DNA of 64,000 nt from Paenilisteria rustica (GTDB lineage: Bacteria > Bacillota > Bacilli > Lactobacillales > Listeriaceae). How positions within the stretch are numbered: position 1 is the stretch's first letter; every line of letters begins with the position of its first letter. This document shows, one piece after another, positions 1-7,480 of this stretch. The notes beneath the pieces were generated by a model that was not told the DNA's origin, searched no databases, and saw only the letters and a program-made list of their open reading frames with translations. The translations under genes and the position numbers were made by a program. The stretch is from NCBI RefSeq assembly GCF_013820765.1, contig NZ_JABJVM010000003.1, forward strand, positions 1-64,000. Direction: 5' to 3'.

Positions 1-600
1 GAAGACGGTAACTTAACAGCAGACATCAAAGTCGTAACAAACACAGTAGATACAACAAAAGCCGGCGTATATTCTGTTGAGTATTCTGTAACAGATTCAG
101 ACGGTAACAAAACAACAAAAACAATCAAAGTGACTGTTAACACGAACGACAAACCAGTGATTACAGCAACTGATAAAACAATCAAAGTTGGCGATACGTT
201 CGACGCATTAACAGGCGTAACAGCGACTGACAAAGAAGACGGTAACTTAACAGCAGACATCAAAGTCGTAACAAACACAGTAGATACAACAAAAGCCGGC
301 GTATATTCTGTTGAGTATTCTGTAACAGATTCAGACGGTAACAAAACAACAAAAACAATCACAGTAACAGTCAACACGAACGACAAACCAGTAATTACAG
401 CGACTGATAAAACAATCAATGTAGGCGACACGTTCAACGCATTAACAGGCGTAACAGCGACTGATAAAGAAGACGGTAACTTAACATCAAGCATCAAAGT
501 TATCACAAACACAGTAGATACAACAAAAGCTGGAACATACACTGTGGAATACAGCGTAACAGATTCAGATAAAAACACAACAACAAAAACAATCACAGTT
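1..600 (+). repeat. 234-bp in-frame tandem repeat array inside the Ig-repeat gene
   Basis: The block starting at base 1 recurs almost base for base at 235 and, more diverged, at 469, giving a 234-bp (78-codon) period. Copies 1 and 2 are nearly identical at the DNA level, and the third carries substitutions (for example ACATCAAGC for ACAGCAGAC). The array very likely continues upstream of the window. Such near-identity suggests recent unequal exchange, so the copy number may vary between strains and may be collapsed in short-read assemblies. Confidence 0.92.
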
Positions 601-2424
601 ACAGTTGTTTCGACAACAGCAGGAACAATTACAGCTAATCCATTCGTTATCGGTACGGACGGTTATGTAAAAGGTACTGAAACTGGTGATGTTACAAAAG
701 CATATCTAATCGTTGATGGTAAACAATACGCAACAATCAACGTGACAGGTGGAACTTACCAATATTACGCATCAGATAAAATCAAAGATCCAGCAAGCCA
801 AGTCTACATCGTTGGTTTAGATTCTACTGGTAAAGAACTACAAAGAACAAAAGTTACTATTTCTAAGAAGGCAGTTGGAACAATTACAGCTGATCCATTC
901 ACTATCGGTACTGACAACTACGTTAAAGGCGCTCTAACTGGCGATGTAGTAAAAGCAGCACTTGAAGTAAATGGCAAGCAATTGACTACAATCACTGTAT
1001 CAGGAGCTAACTACCAATACTACGCTAAAAACAATATCCTAGCGCCAACAGATCAAGTCTTCATCATTGGTTTTGACGCAGCAGGTAACGTATTACAAAA
1101 AACTCCTGTAACAGTTAAATCTGGCAAAGCAACTGCTGGAACTGTAACACCAAGCGCATTTGTCTTAGGAACAGATTCGTATGTAAAAGGGACATTCACA
1201 GGCGATGTAGCTAAAATCAGCATCACAGTGAACGGAGTAGTTTCACAAGCAATCACTGTAACAAGTTCACCATTCCAATACTATGCAACAGGTAAAATCA
1301 AGAACGTTAACGATATCGTATCCGTAACAGCATACGATGCAACAGGTAAAGTATTAGATACGAAACCAGTTACAGTAACAACAGATAAAGGTCAAGCAGG
1401 AACAGTTCTTGCCAATAGCTACAAACTTGGTAAAGATAGCTACGTAACAGGTTCATACACTGGTGACGTAACGAAAGTTTCTCTAGAAGTAAACGGAACA
1501 GAACTACAAAAAATCAACGTTGCTGCTGATGGAACAATCAAGTATTACGCAAAACCACAAATCACTTCTGCAACAGATGTTGTAAAACTTAATGGTTATA
1601 ACTCAGCAGGCGTGTTAGTAAGCTCGAAAACAGTTGCTATCACTACAACAGATGGTACTATCACAGCTAGCCCATATGTTATCGGTGAAGACGACTACGT
1701 TAAAGGTAACGTAACAGGCGACGTAGCGAAAATCTCAATCACAGTTAACGGTACAGAACAAGCGTTAATTCCAATGACAGCTGGTCCTTATCAATACTAC
1801 GCTAAATCATTAATCACAGATCCAGCAGATGTTGTAATTGCAACAGCTTATGATGCAACTGGCGCTGTATTAAACACAGCAACTGTAGCGGTTAGCAAAA
1901 CAGCAGACGTTGTAACAGAAGGAACAGTAACACCAAAAGCTTTCAAAATTGGTACAGATAACTACGTTGATGGAACATACACTGGTGATGTAGCGAAAGT
2001 AGAACTAGAAGTAAACGGCACGAAATACAGCCAAATTCCAGCTTCTAACGGTACAATCCACTATTACGCAGGTTCAATTATCAAAAATGCAACAGACGAA
2101 GTAAAAGTAAACGTGTATGATTCAGCAGCTAAACTATTAGATAGCAAAACAGTAACTATCAATGCAGCGACAGGAACAGTTGTAGCAAATGCAGTAAAAG
2201 TTGGTGATAGCTATCTAACAGGTACAGCAACAGGGGACGTAACAAAAGTATCACTAAGTGTGAACGGAACAGTTCAAACTAGTATTGCGATTGTTCAAGC
2301 AGACGGTTCATTCAAGTATTACATCAAGCCACTAAACCTTAAAGCAACAGATGATGTACAAATAATCGGACTTGATGGTAAAAGCACGCAAATAGCAACA
2401 ACGACAGTAACAATCACACAGTAA
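1..2424 (+). CDS. Giant secreted Ig-repeat surface protein, C-terminal part (5' end outside window)
   Basis: The frame is open from the first base, so the start and signal peptide lie upstream; about 807 residues are visible. The first ~200 residues hold three near-identical ~78-residue DUF5011-type Ig modules (recurring KPVITATDKTI and TATDKEDGNLT). Seven ~85-residue modules follow, each opening with GT-[IV]-x4-[FY] and carrying a TGDV...YYA core. These are the same module type as the C-terminal half of the 22574-27031 product. The protein ends in VTITQ with no LPXTG, GW, LysM or WxL anchor, so any surface retention must be non-covalent or depend on a partner. Codon use is skewed to ACA/GTA/AAA in the repeats. 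A fibre or adhesin role is inferred; no enzymatic domain is visible. It is followed by a palindrome and then a lipoprotein gene, an order repeated in locus B. Confidence 0.9.
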   Translation, partial: EDGNLTADIKVVTNTVDTTKAGVYSVEYSVTDSDGNKTTKTIKVTVNTNDKPVITATDKTIKVGDTFDALTGVTATDKEDGNLTADIKVVTNTVDTTKAGVYSVEYSVTDSDGNKTTKTITVTVNTNDKPVITATDKTINVGDTFNALTGVTATDKEDGNLTSSIKVITNTVDTTKAGTYTVEYSVTDSDKNTTTKTITVTVVSTTAGTITANPFVIGTDGYVKGTETGDVTKAYLIVDGKQYATINVTGGTYQYYASDKIKDPASQVYIVGLDSTGKELQRTKVTISKKAVGTITADPFTIGTDNYVKGALTGDVVKAALEVNGKQLTTITVSGANYQYYAKNNILAPTDQVFIIGFDAAGNVLQKTPVTVKSGKATAGTVTPSAFVLGTDSYVKGTFTGDVAKISITVNGVVSQAITVTSSPFQYYATGKIKNVNDIVSVTAYDATGKVLDTKPVTVTTDKGQAGTVLANSYKLGKDSYVTGSYTGDVTKVSLEVNGTELQKINVAADGTIKYYAKPQITSATDVVKLNGYNSAGVLVSSKTVAITTTDGTITASPYVIGEDDYVKGNVTGDVAKISITVNGTEQALIPMTAGPYQYYAKSLITDPADVVIATAYDATGAVLNTATVAVSKTADVVTEGTVTPKAFKIGTDNYVDGTYTGDVAKVELEVNGTKYSQIPASNGTIHYYAGSIIKNATDEVKVNVYDSAAKLLDSKTVTINAATGTVVANAVKVGDSYLTGTATGDVTKVSLSVNGTVQTSIAIVQADGSFKYYIKPLNLKATDDVQIIGLDGKSTQIATTTVTITQ

Positions 2425-2434
2425 GATAAAAAAT

Positions 2435-2462
2435 TAAAGGGGAATAACATTATTCCCCTTTA
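2435..2462 (+). terminator. Perfect hairpin after the Ig-repeat gene (weak or partial terminator)
   Basis: A 28-nt perfect palindrome centred on CA, with arms TAAAGGGGAATAA and TTATTCCCCTTTA, lies 10 nt after the stop codon. The downstream U-tract is poor (TTTAGTTTATAA). It may attenuate rather than stop transcription into the lipoprotein gene that starts 32 nt later. Confidence 0.65.
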
Positions 2463-2493
2463 GTTTATAAAAAGAATGAGGTGTACTAGACAG

Positions 2494-2964
2494 ATGAAAA
2501 AAGGTATAATCGCAGCCGCAGCAGTATTCATGCTCGTATTCACAGGAGCATGTGGCAATGATGCAACAACAAAAGACACGGATACAAAAGAAAAAGCAAA
2601 AACAGCCGTTACAGAACACGTAACAAAAACAGTAAACAACATTGATATGAAAATCGGCAAAATTAAAACAACCGAAAGTACAACTAAAAATAAAAACATG
2701 GTCAGCATCGAAATGTCCTTTTTAAACAATGATAGTTCAGACGTAGGCATTGGCGCCGCTGATTTCAAAATAAAATCAGACGGAAAAACATATGAAGTTT
2801 ATCCGCAAGGTAACAATTTTGGCGATGTGTTCAAACCGAATACGAAACTAGAAGGAAAAGCTTATTTTGAACTACCGAACACCGTAAAAGAAGGAACATT
2901 AGTATACAAACCGAAAGATAAAGAAGAAGCTAGCTGGTCCATCGTGATTCCAGTAGCCAAATAA
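2494..2964 (+). CDS. DUF4352-type lipoprotein
   Basis: 156 residues. The N-terminus is a lipoprotein signal peptide (KK, then AAAAVFMLVF) with lipobox TGAC and acylated Cys20. A short Lys/Thr-rich spacer leads into a ~110-residue beta-rich domain with the DUF4352/telokin-like pattern (conserved MVSIEMSFLN and GAADFKIKSDGKTYEV). The ATG at 2494 is preferred over the one at 2476 because GAGGTG lies 10 nt upstream and the signal peptide then begins correctly. It is paralogous to the lipoprotein at 27410-27901. Both lie directly between an Ig-repeat gene and a UDP-sugar dehydrogenase gene. Its membrane-anchored, extracytoplasmic position suggests an assembly or anchoring partner of the Ig protein; this is inferred. 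Confidence 0.88.
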   Translation: MKKGIIAAAAVFMLVFTGACGNDATTKDTDTKEKAKTAVTEHVTKTVNNIDMKIGKIKTTESTTKNKNMVSIEMSFLNNDSSDVGIGAADFKIKSDGKTYEVYPQGNNFGDVFKPNTKLEGKAYFELPNTVKEGTLVYKPKDKEEASWSIVIPVAK

Positions 2965-3001
2965 GAATACAAACTAAAAACAAACCGGAAGGGTGTAACA
3001 A

Positions 3002-4285
3002 TTGAAATTAGTCGTTATGGGATTAGGATATATCGGACTTCCAACAGCCATTATGTTTGCCAATCATGAACAAGATGTATTAGGTATTGATATCAATGAA
3101 AAAGTAATCCAGGAGTTAAACGCAGGCAAGATTCACATTGAAGAACCAGGTCTACAAGACGAGCTTGATCGGGCGATTCAGAACAATCGATTCCGTGCAG
3201 GTTTGGATGTAGAAGCAGCAGACGCGTTCATCGTATCAGTTCCCACGCCTAACAAAAATGATGATCTAAAATCATGTGATCTAAAATACGTGCTCGCAGC
3301 GGTAAACAATATTTTGCCAGTTTTGCGTAAAGGAAACACGATTATCATTGAATCCACTATTGCCCCACGATCTACGGAAGATCATATTTTGCCACTTGTC
3401 GAGAGTACCGGATTAGTCGTTGGACAAGATATATTCCTCGTACATTGCCCAGAACGCGTGTTACCCGGCCAAATTATCCACGAATTAATCTACAACAATC
3501 GTATTATTGGAGGCGTTACTCCCGCGTGTACCCAAGCTGGGAAGGAAATTTATAGCGTCTTTGTAAAAGGTGAACTAATCGAATCAGCGGCATCTACTGC
3601 TGAAATGTCGAAACTGATGGAAAACACGTATCGTGATGTGAACATTGCATTGGCGAACGAATTGGTGCATATTTCCGCAGAACTTGGCATTAATGCACTT
3701 GATGTTATTGAAATGGCGAACAAGCATCCTCGCGTGAACTTACATTTACCAGGACCGGGCGTTGGCGGACATTGCTTGGCTGTTGATCCATACTTTATCG
3801 CAGCCGCAGCACCAGAACAATCGTACTTGATTCAGCGTGCGCGTCACATTAATTCTACGATGCCAGCTTTTGTCGTGAAACATACGATGGCAATAATGGA
3901 AAAAATACAAGGTAAGAAAGTCGCAGTATTTGGCCTGACATATAAAGGCGACATTGATGATATCCGTGAAAGTCCAGCGCTTGAAATTTATCGTGAGTTA
4001 GAAAGACAGCAAGCGTATGAAGTAGTTGCGTACGATCCTCACGTCGAAGCAGATTTTGTGGAGCGTGATATGGAAGCAGCGACAGCGAATGCGGATCTTG
4101 TTTTAATATTAGTGGATCATTCGGAATTCCGTGCTTTAACGAGTCATGATTTTGCTAATATGCATGAAATGGTTATTTTAGATACGAAGCAGATTGCAAC
4201 AAATTGTGTTGGTATGGAAAACTACTTCCATTTAGGCACGCTTTCGGAAATTAGCAAACTAGAAAAAGCAGGCGTAACCGTATAA
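3002..4285 (+). CDS. UDP-N-acetyl-D-mannosamine dehydrogenase-type UDP-sugar dehydrogenase
   Basis: 427 residues, normal for the WecC/TuaD superfamily. It oxidises the C6 of a UDP-sugar to the uronic acid with NAD+. The N-terminal Rossmann motif G7-L-G9-Y-I-G12-L-P and Asp30 bind NAD. K204-L-M-E-N-T-Y-R-D is the conserved central helix. GPGVGGHC (251-258) supplies the catalytic Cys258, and the C-terminal domain has FGLTYKGDIDDIRESP. The start is TTG, preceded by GGAAGGGTG. The close match in length and spacing to the 27931-29199 product shows recent paralogy. UDP-ManNAc is the likeliest substrate, because locus B also has a WecG/TagA transferase, but UDP-GlcNAc or UDP-Glc cannot be excluded. 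It gives the polymer of locus A an acidic sugar. Confidence 0.92.
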   Translation: MKLVVMGLGYIGLPTAIMFANHEQDVLGIDINEKVIQELNAGKIHIEEPGLQDELDRAIQNNRFRAGLDVEAADAFIVSVPTPNKNDDLKSCDLKYVLAAVNNILPVLRKGNTIIIESTIAPRSTEDHILPLVESTGLVVGQDIFLVHCPERVLPGQIIHELIYNNRIIGGVTPACTQAGKEIYSVFVKGELIESAASTAEMSKLMENTYRDVNIALANELVHISAELGINALDVIEMANKHPRVNLHLPGPGVGGHCLAVDPYFIAAAAPEQSYLIQRARHINSTMPAFVVKHTMAIMEKIQGKKVAVFGLTYKGDIDDIRESPALEIYRELERQQAYEVVAYDPHVEADFVERDMEAATANADLVLILVDHSEFRALTSHDFANMHEMVILDTKQIATNCVGMENYFHLGTLSEISKLEKAGVTV

Positions 4286-4324
4286 GCCATAGCATGTGAT
4301 CAAAATTAGAAATGTGGATGATGA

Positions 4325-5524
4325 ATGAAAAAGATACTATTAATATCACAAAATTTCTATCCTGAGATAGGTAGTGCGGCGAATCGAATGAAGCAACTGT
4401 TTCGTTTGTTTCGCCGAGACTACGATGCAACCCTGTTCACGACGGAGCCGCAATACCCGAATCGCGACATGTATGAACAGGAAAAGTTCTGGGATGCCGA
4501 TCTTGAGGATGCCAATATTGTTCGGGTGAAAACGAGAACAAGCAAGTATGAAGCAAACATGATATTACGATTTCTTCTCTATTTTGAAACACTATGCCGA
4601 TTCATCTGGAGAATCCTAACGGAAAAGCAGTCTTTTGATGTCGTCTATGTATCAAGTCCACCAATTTCTATTGCACTCGCTGGGCTCATTGCTAAACGAA
4701 AAATGAAAGCCAAACTGATTGTCGACATTCGTGATTTGTGGCCAGAAACATTGAAAGGCGTCGGGAAATTCACGTCTCCCATTTTTCTGCACATCGCGTA
4801 TCGATTGGAAAAGCGGATTTACAAAAAAGCCGATGAAATCATTGTGAATAGCGAGCGTTTTTCCACGTATATGGTGGAGCATGGCGTTGATCCAGATAAG
4901 ATTACATTCGTGCCTAATTCGCTGACAGAAGAGGAATTTGAACTTGGTGCTAAAAAAAGACCGCTGATTAATGAGCCATTGACTGTTATTTACACTGGGA
5001 ATATCGGCTTAGCGCAGGAACTTGCCAGCTTTATCCGGATGGCGGACTATTTTCAGGATAATCCGCATGTACGTTTTAAGATGATTGGCTACGGCGCTAA
5101 CTATCAAAAATTAGTGGACTCGGTGAAGGAAAAAGAACTGAAAAATATCCATGTCAGCCCGCCAGATACGAGATCGAATGTGCTTCAAGAGCTAGCGCAA
5201 GCAGATGTGGCCTTTGTAAGCCTGGTTCCGCATCCAGTTTTTGAGACAGTGATTCCTGGGAAAATTGTTGATTACATGGGAATTGGCTTGCCGATTATTG
5301 GCATGGTTTCTGGTTACAGTGAAGAGGTTATTAATGCTTCGGAAACTGGATTTATTTTTGGGCATGATAAGGAGCAAGAAATGTATCGCGGATTGAGTCA
5401 TTTGATTAAAGACCACGAATTGCGAAAGAGATTGCATCGAAATGGCTTAGCTTTTGCGAAAGAAAACTATAGCTGGCAAGAAAACTTTAAACGTATTGAA
5501 AAAGTAATTGTGAAAAATGAATGA
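4325..5524 (+). CDS. Glycosyltransferase family 4 (WbuB-like)
   Basis: 399 residues with the two-domain GT-B layout. The N-terminal acceptor domain opens KKILLISQNFYPEIGSAANR and contains DIRDLWPETL near residue 137. The C-terminal donor domain has FVPNSLTEEEF, VIYTGNIGLAQEL and the nucleotide-sugar site region GKIVDYMGIGLPII. Cytoplasmic, retaining transfer to a lipid-linked acceptor is expected. The closest functional type is WbuB (N-acetyl-fucosaminyl or quinovosaminyl transfer), but the sugar cannot be read from sequence. It is second in the polymer operon, 39 nt after the dehydrogenase and ending 11 nt before the next transferase. Confidence 0.88.
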   Translation: MKKILLISQNFYPEIGSAANRMKQLFRLFRRDYDATLFTTEPQYPNRDMYEQEKFWDADLEDANIVRVKTRTSKYEANMILRFLLYFETLCRFIWRILTEKQSFDVVYVSSPPISIALAGLIAKRKMKAKLIVDIRDLWPETLKGVGKFTSPIFLHIAYRLEKRIYKKADEIIVNSERFSTYMVEHGVDPDKITFVPNSLTEEEFELGAKKRPLINEPLTVIYTGNIGLAQELASFIRMADYFQDNPHVRFKMIGYGANYQKLVDSVKEKELKNIHVSPPDTRSNVLQELAQADVAFVSLVPHPVFETVIPGKIVDYMGIGLPIIGMVSGYSEEVINASETGFIFGHDKEQEMYRGLSHLIKDHELRKRLHRNGLAFAKENYSWQENFKRIEKVIVKNE

Positions 5525-5535
5525 GGGATGAACGT

Positions 5536-6825
5536 ATGTCTAAGAAAGTTGCTGTATTTGTTTGGAATCACTTTACGAATGATGCGCGCGTTTCGCGAGA
5601 GTGTATGGCGCTACAAGAAGCAGGCTATCACGTGGATTTAATTGCTATTCATGACCCGGAGCAGGAGAACCAGTCATTTTTTGAACAAGTAACAGAGCGC
5701 TTTACGATTCGCCGCGTCAATTATGCCAAACAAAGCAAGATAATCCTTCTTATATTCTGGATGTTATTCCTTATTCTCCTCCCGTTTTTTCCTCGATTCA
5801 TGCTTATTATAGGCGCGATACTAACGATTTTAATGCTCCCAAAAGCACAGATGTTAGTTCGCCGGAGCATGATTTTTAGCCTCATGATTTACTATGGTTT
5901 ACGAAAAAAATATGATTTTTACCACGCAAATGATTTGAATACTTTACCGCAAGCGATTCTTTGTGCGAAGGTTTTCAGACGAAAAAAACTGATTTATGAT
6001 TCTCATGAAATTCAGACGAGTCGAACGGGCTATAACAGTCCTTTATATGGCATATGCGAGCGTTTTTTCCTCCGATTTACAGATGTGTGCATTCATGAAA
6101 ACCAAACGCGAGCGGCCTATATTCAAGACAAGTATCATTTTTATCCGAAAGTTGTGCATAATTATCCAAATCGCCAATTTATCGAAGGCAGCGACCGAAT
6201 TGATTTACATCAGGTGTTGCACATTTCGAAGGATGAACCGATTTTACTTTATCAAGGTGGCGTGCAGGTTGGTCGAGGGCTGGATAAATTGATACAGGCA
6301 GTACCGATGTTTCAAAAGGGAGTCGTCGTCATCATTGGTGATGGGCGTATTAAGTTAGAACTCGAAAAGCAAGTTTTAGATGCAGAATTAGGTCAGAAAA
6401 TCCGATTTTTGCCGAAAGTACCTTTGCAAGATTTACTATATTATACGAAAAATGCGTATCTTGGCTTTCAACTTTTAAATAATGTGTGTTTTAATCATTA
6501 TTCTGCCTCATCGAATAAGTTATTTGAATATGTGATGAGTGGAGTTCCTGTGATTGGTAGCGATTTTCCGGAAATTAGGCGGATTATTAAGGGAGAAGAG
6601 GTTGGCGTTGTGGTTGATTCTCATAGTCCTACTTCCATCGCGGCTGCGGTTAATGAACTGCTTGCAAATCCTGCGTTGCGCGAGCGGTATAGTCAGAATT
6701 GTTACCGGGCGCGTGAGATTTACAATTGGGAACATGAAAAAAAATTGTTTTTAGAAATTTATAGTGAATTAGAGAATGAATCCGATTTTGAACGTAAAAA
6801 GCAGAAGTTTCAAAAAATGACATAG
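5536..6825 (+). CDS. Glycosyltransferase family 4 with a central membrane hairpin
   Basis: The ATG at 5536 is chosen because GAGGGA lies 7-8 nt upstream and the protein then opens SKKVAVFVWNHFTNDARVSRE, a typical GT4 start; an in-frame ATG at 5521 has no spaced ribosome site. About 429 residues. Residues ~70-110 form two strongly hydrophobic segments, so the enzyme is probably monotopic or double-spanning. The C-terminal GT-B half has LLYQGGVQVGRGLDKLI, VVIIGDGRIKLELEKQ and SNKLFEYVMSGVPVIGSDFPEI. Transfer of a sugar to a membrane-bound intermediate is inferred; donor unknown. Confidence 0.85.
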   Translation: MSKKVAVFVWNHFTNDARVSRECMALQEAGYHVDLIAIHDPEQENQSFFEQVTERFTIRRVNYAKQSKIILLIFWMLFLILLPFFPRFMLIIGAILTILMLPKAQMLVRRSMIFSLMIYYGLRKKYDFYHANDLNTLPQAILCAKVFRRKKLIYDSHEIQTSRTGYNSPLYGICERFFLRFTDVCIHENQTRAAYIQDKYHFYPKVVHNYPNRQFIEGSDRIDLHQVLHISKDEPILLYQGGVQVGRGLDKLIQAVPMFQKGVVVIIGDGRIKLELEKQVLDAELGQKIRFLPKVPLQDLLYYTKNAYLGFQLLNNVCFNHYSASSNKLFEYVMSGVPVIGSDFPEIRRIIKGEEVGVVVDSHSPTSIAAAVNELLANPALRERYSQNCYRAREIYNWEHEKKLFLEIYSELENESDFERKKQKFQKMT

Positions 6826-6871
6826 AACGAATGGCATAACTTATCAAAAGCTGATAGAGGTGTAGAGCGTC

Positions 6872-7480
6872 ATGAAAGGCAAGCAGACGAAAGAACAATA
6901 CTATAAAAAGCAAGCGAGCAAGCTGGTTGAACTAGAAGAAAGCAAGCGACAATTAGAGGTCGCATTACAGGAAATAGAGCGGCTTAAAGAACAGGTAGAA
7001 GAGCATGTACACAATGAAATATCACTGCGCGCTGAAACGAAACGAGCGATACATGAAAAAGAGAGCCAACAAGAAAAACTCGAGCAACTAGAACGTGAAA
7101 ATACGAAATGGAAAGCAATGAATCAGGAGAGGCAAGTAGCAAACGAAGCACTTAGCAAACAACTTAGAGACGAAGCGGACCTGATTAATCAAATAAAAGC
7201 AGCACAAAAAGAATTAAGCGACTATAAAATGAAAACACTCGAAGTATTGTCTTTACAAAAAGAACCACTCGAAGAACTTTCCGAGGAACACACGAAATCC
7301 ATCAAGAAAATGAAGCAGTTGAGCAGCCAGTTAATCAAGGCTAAGAAAGAGGAAGCTGTTTTAAAAGAGCGGCTCGATCGTTTGAGAATACGGCATAATC
7401 AATTAATGAATACTAAAATGATGAAATGGACTGGGGCATATTGGAAATTAAGAAAAAAAATAACTTTGAAGAGCAAATAA
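6872..7480 (+). CDS. Coiled-coil protein of the polymer locus
   Basis: 202 residues. Residues ~10-175 are almost continuous heptad-rich coiled coil (Glu/Lys/Gln-rich, Leu at a/d positions), with no signal peptide and no membrane segment. The last ~20 residues (KMMKWTGAYWKLRKKI) are basic and aromatic, a tail often seen on proteins fused or adjacent to capsule glycosyltransferases. The 3' end overlaps the next gene by 55 nt, so the two are probably translationally coupled and may form one complex. I recognise no named family. A scaffold or length-ruler role for the next transferase is a guess. Confidence 0.75.
   Translation: MKGKQTKEQYYKKQASKLVELEESKRQLEVALQEIERLKEQVEEHVHNEISLRAETKRAIHEKESQQEKLEQLERENTKWKAMNQERQVANEALSKQLRDEADLINQIKAAQKELSDYKMKTLEVLSLQKEPLEELSEEHTKSIKKMKQLSSQLIKAKKEEAVLKERLDRLRIRHNQLMNTKMMKWTGAYWKLRKKITLKSK

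Noticed and set aside
1-600. Possible CRISPR-like array in the regular repeats at the window start
   Set aside because: The repeats are 234 bp, contiguous and in frame with a protein of Ig modules; there are no short repeats separated by unique spacers and no cas genes.
3002-4285. UDP-glucose 6-dehydrogenase (TuaD) as specific identity
   Set aside because: The family is shared, but the NTYRDVNIALANEL segment and the WecG-type partner in locus B favour a UDP-ManNAc-type enzyme, so the specific TuaD name was not used.
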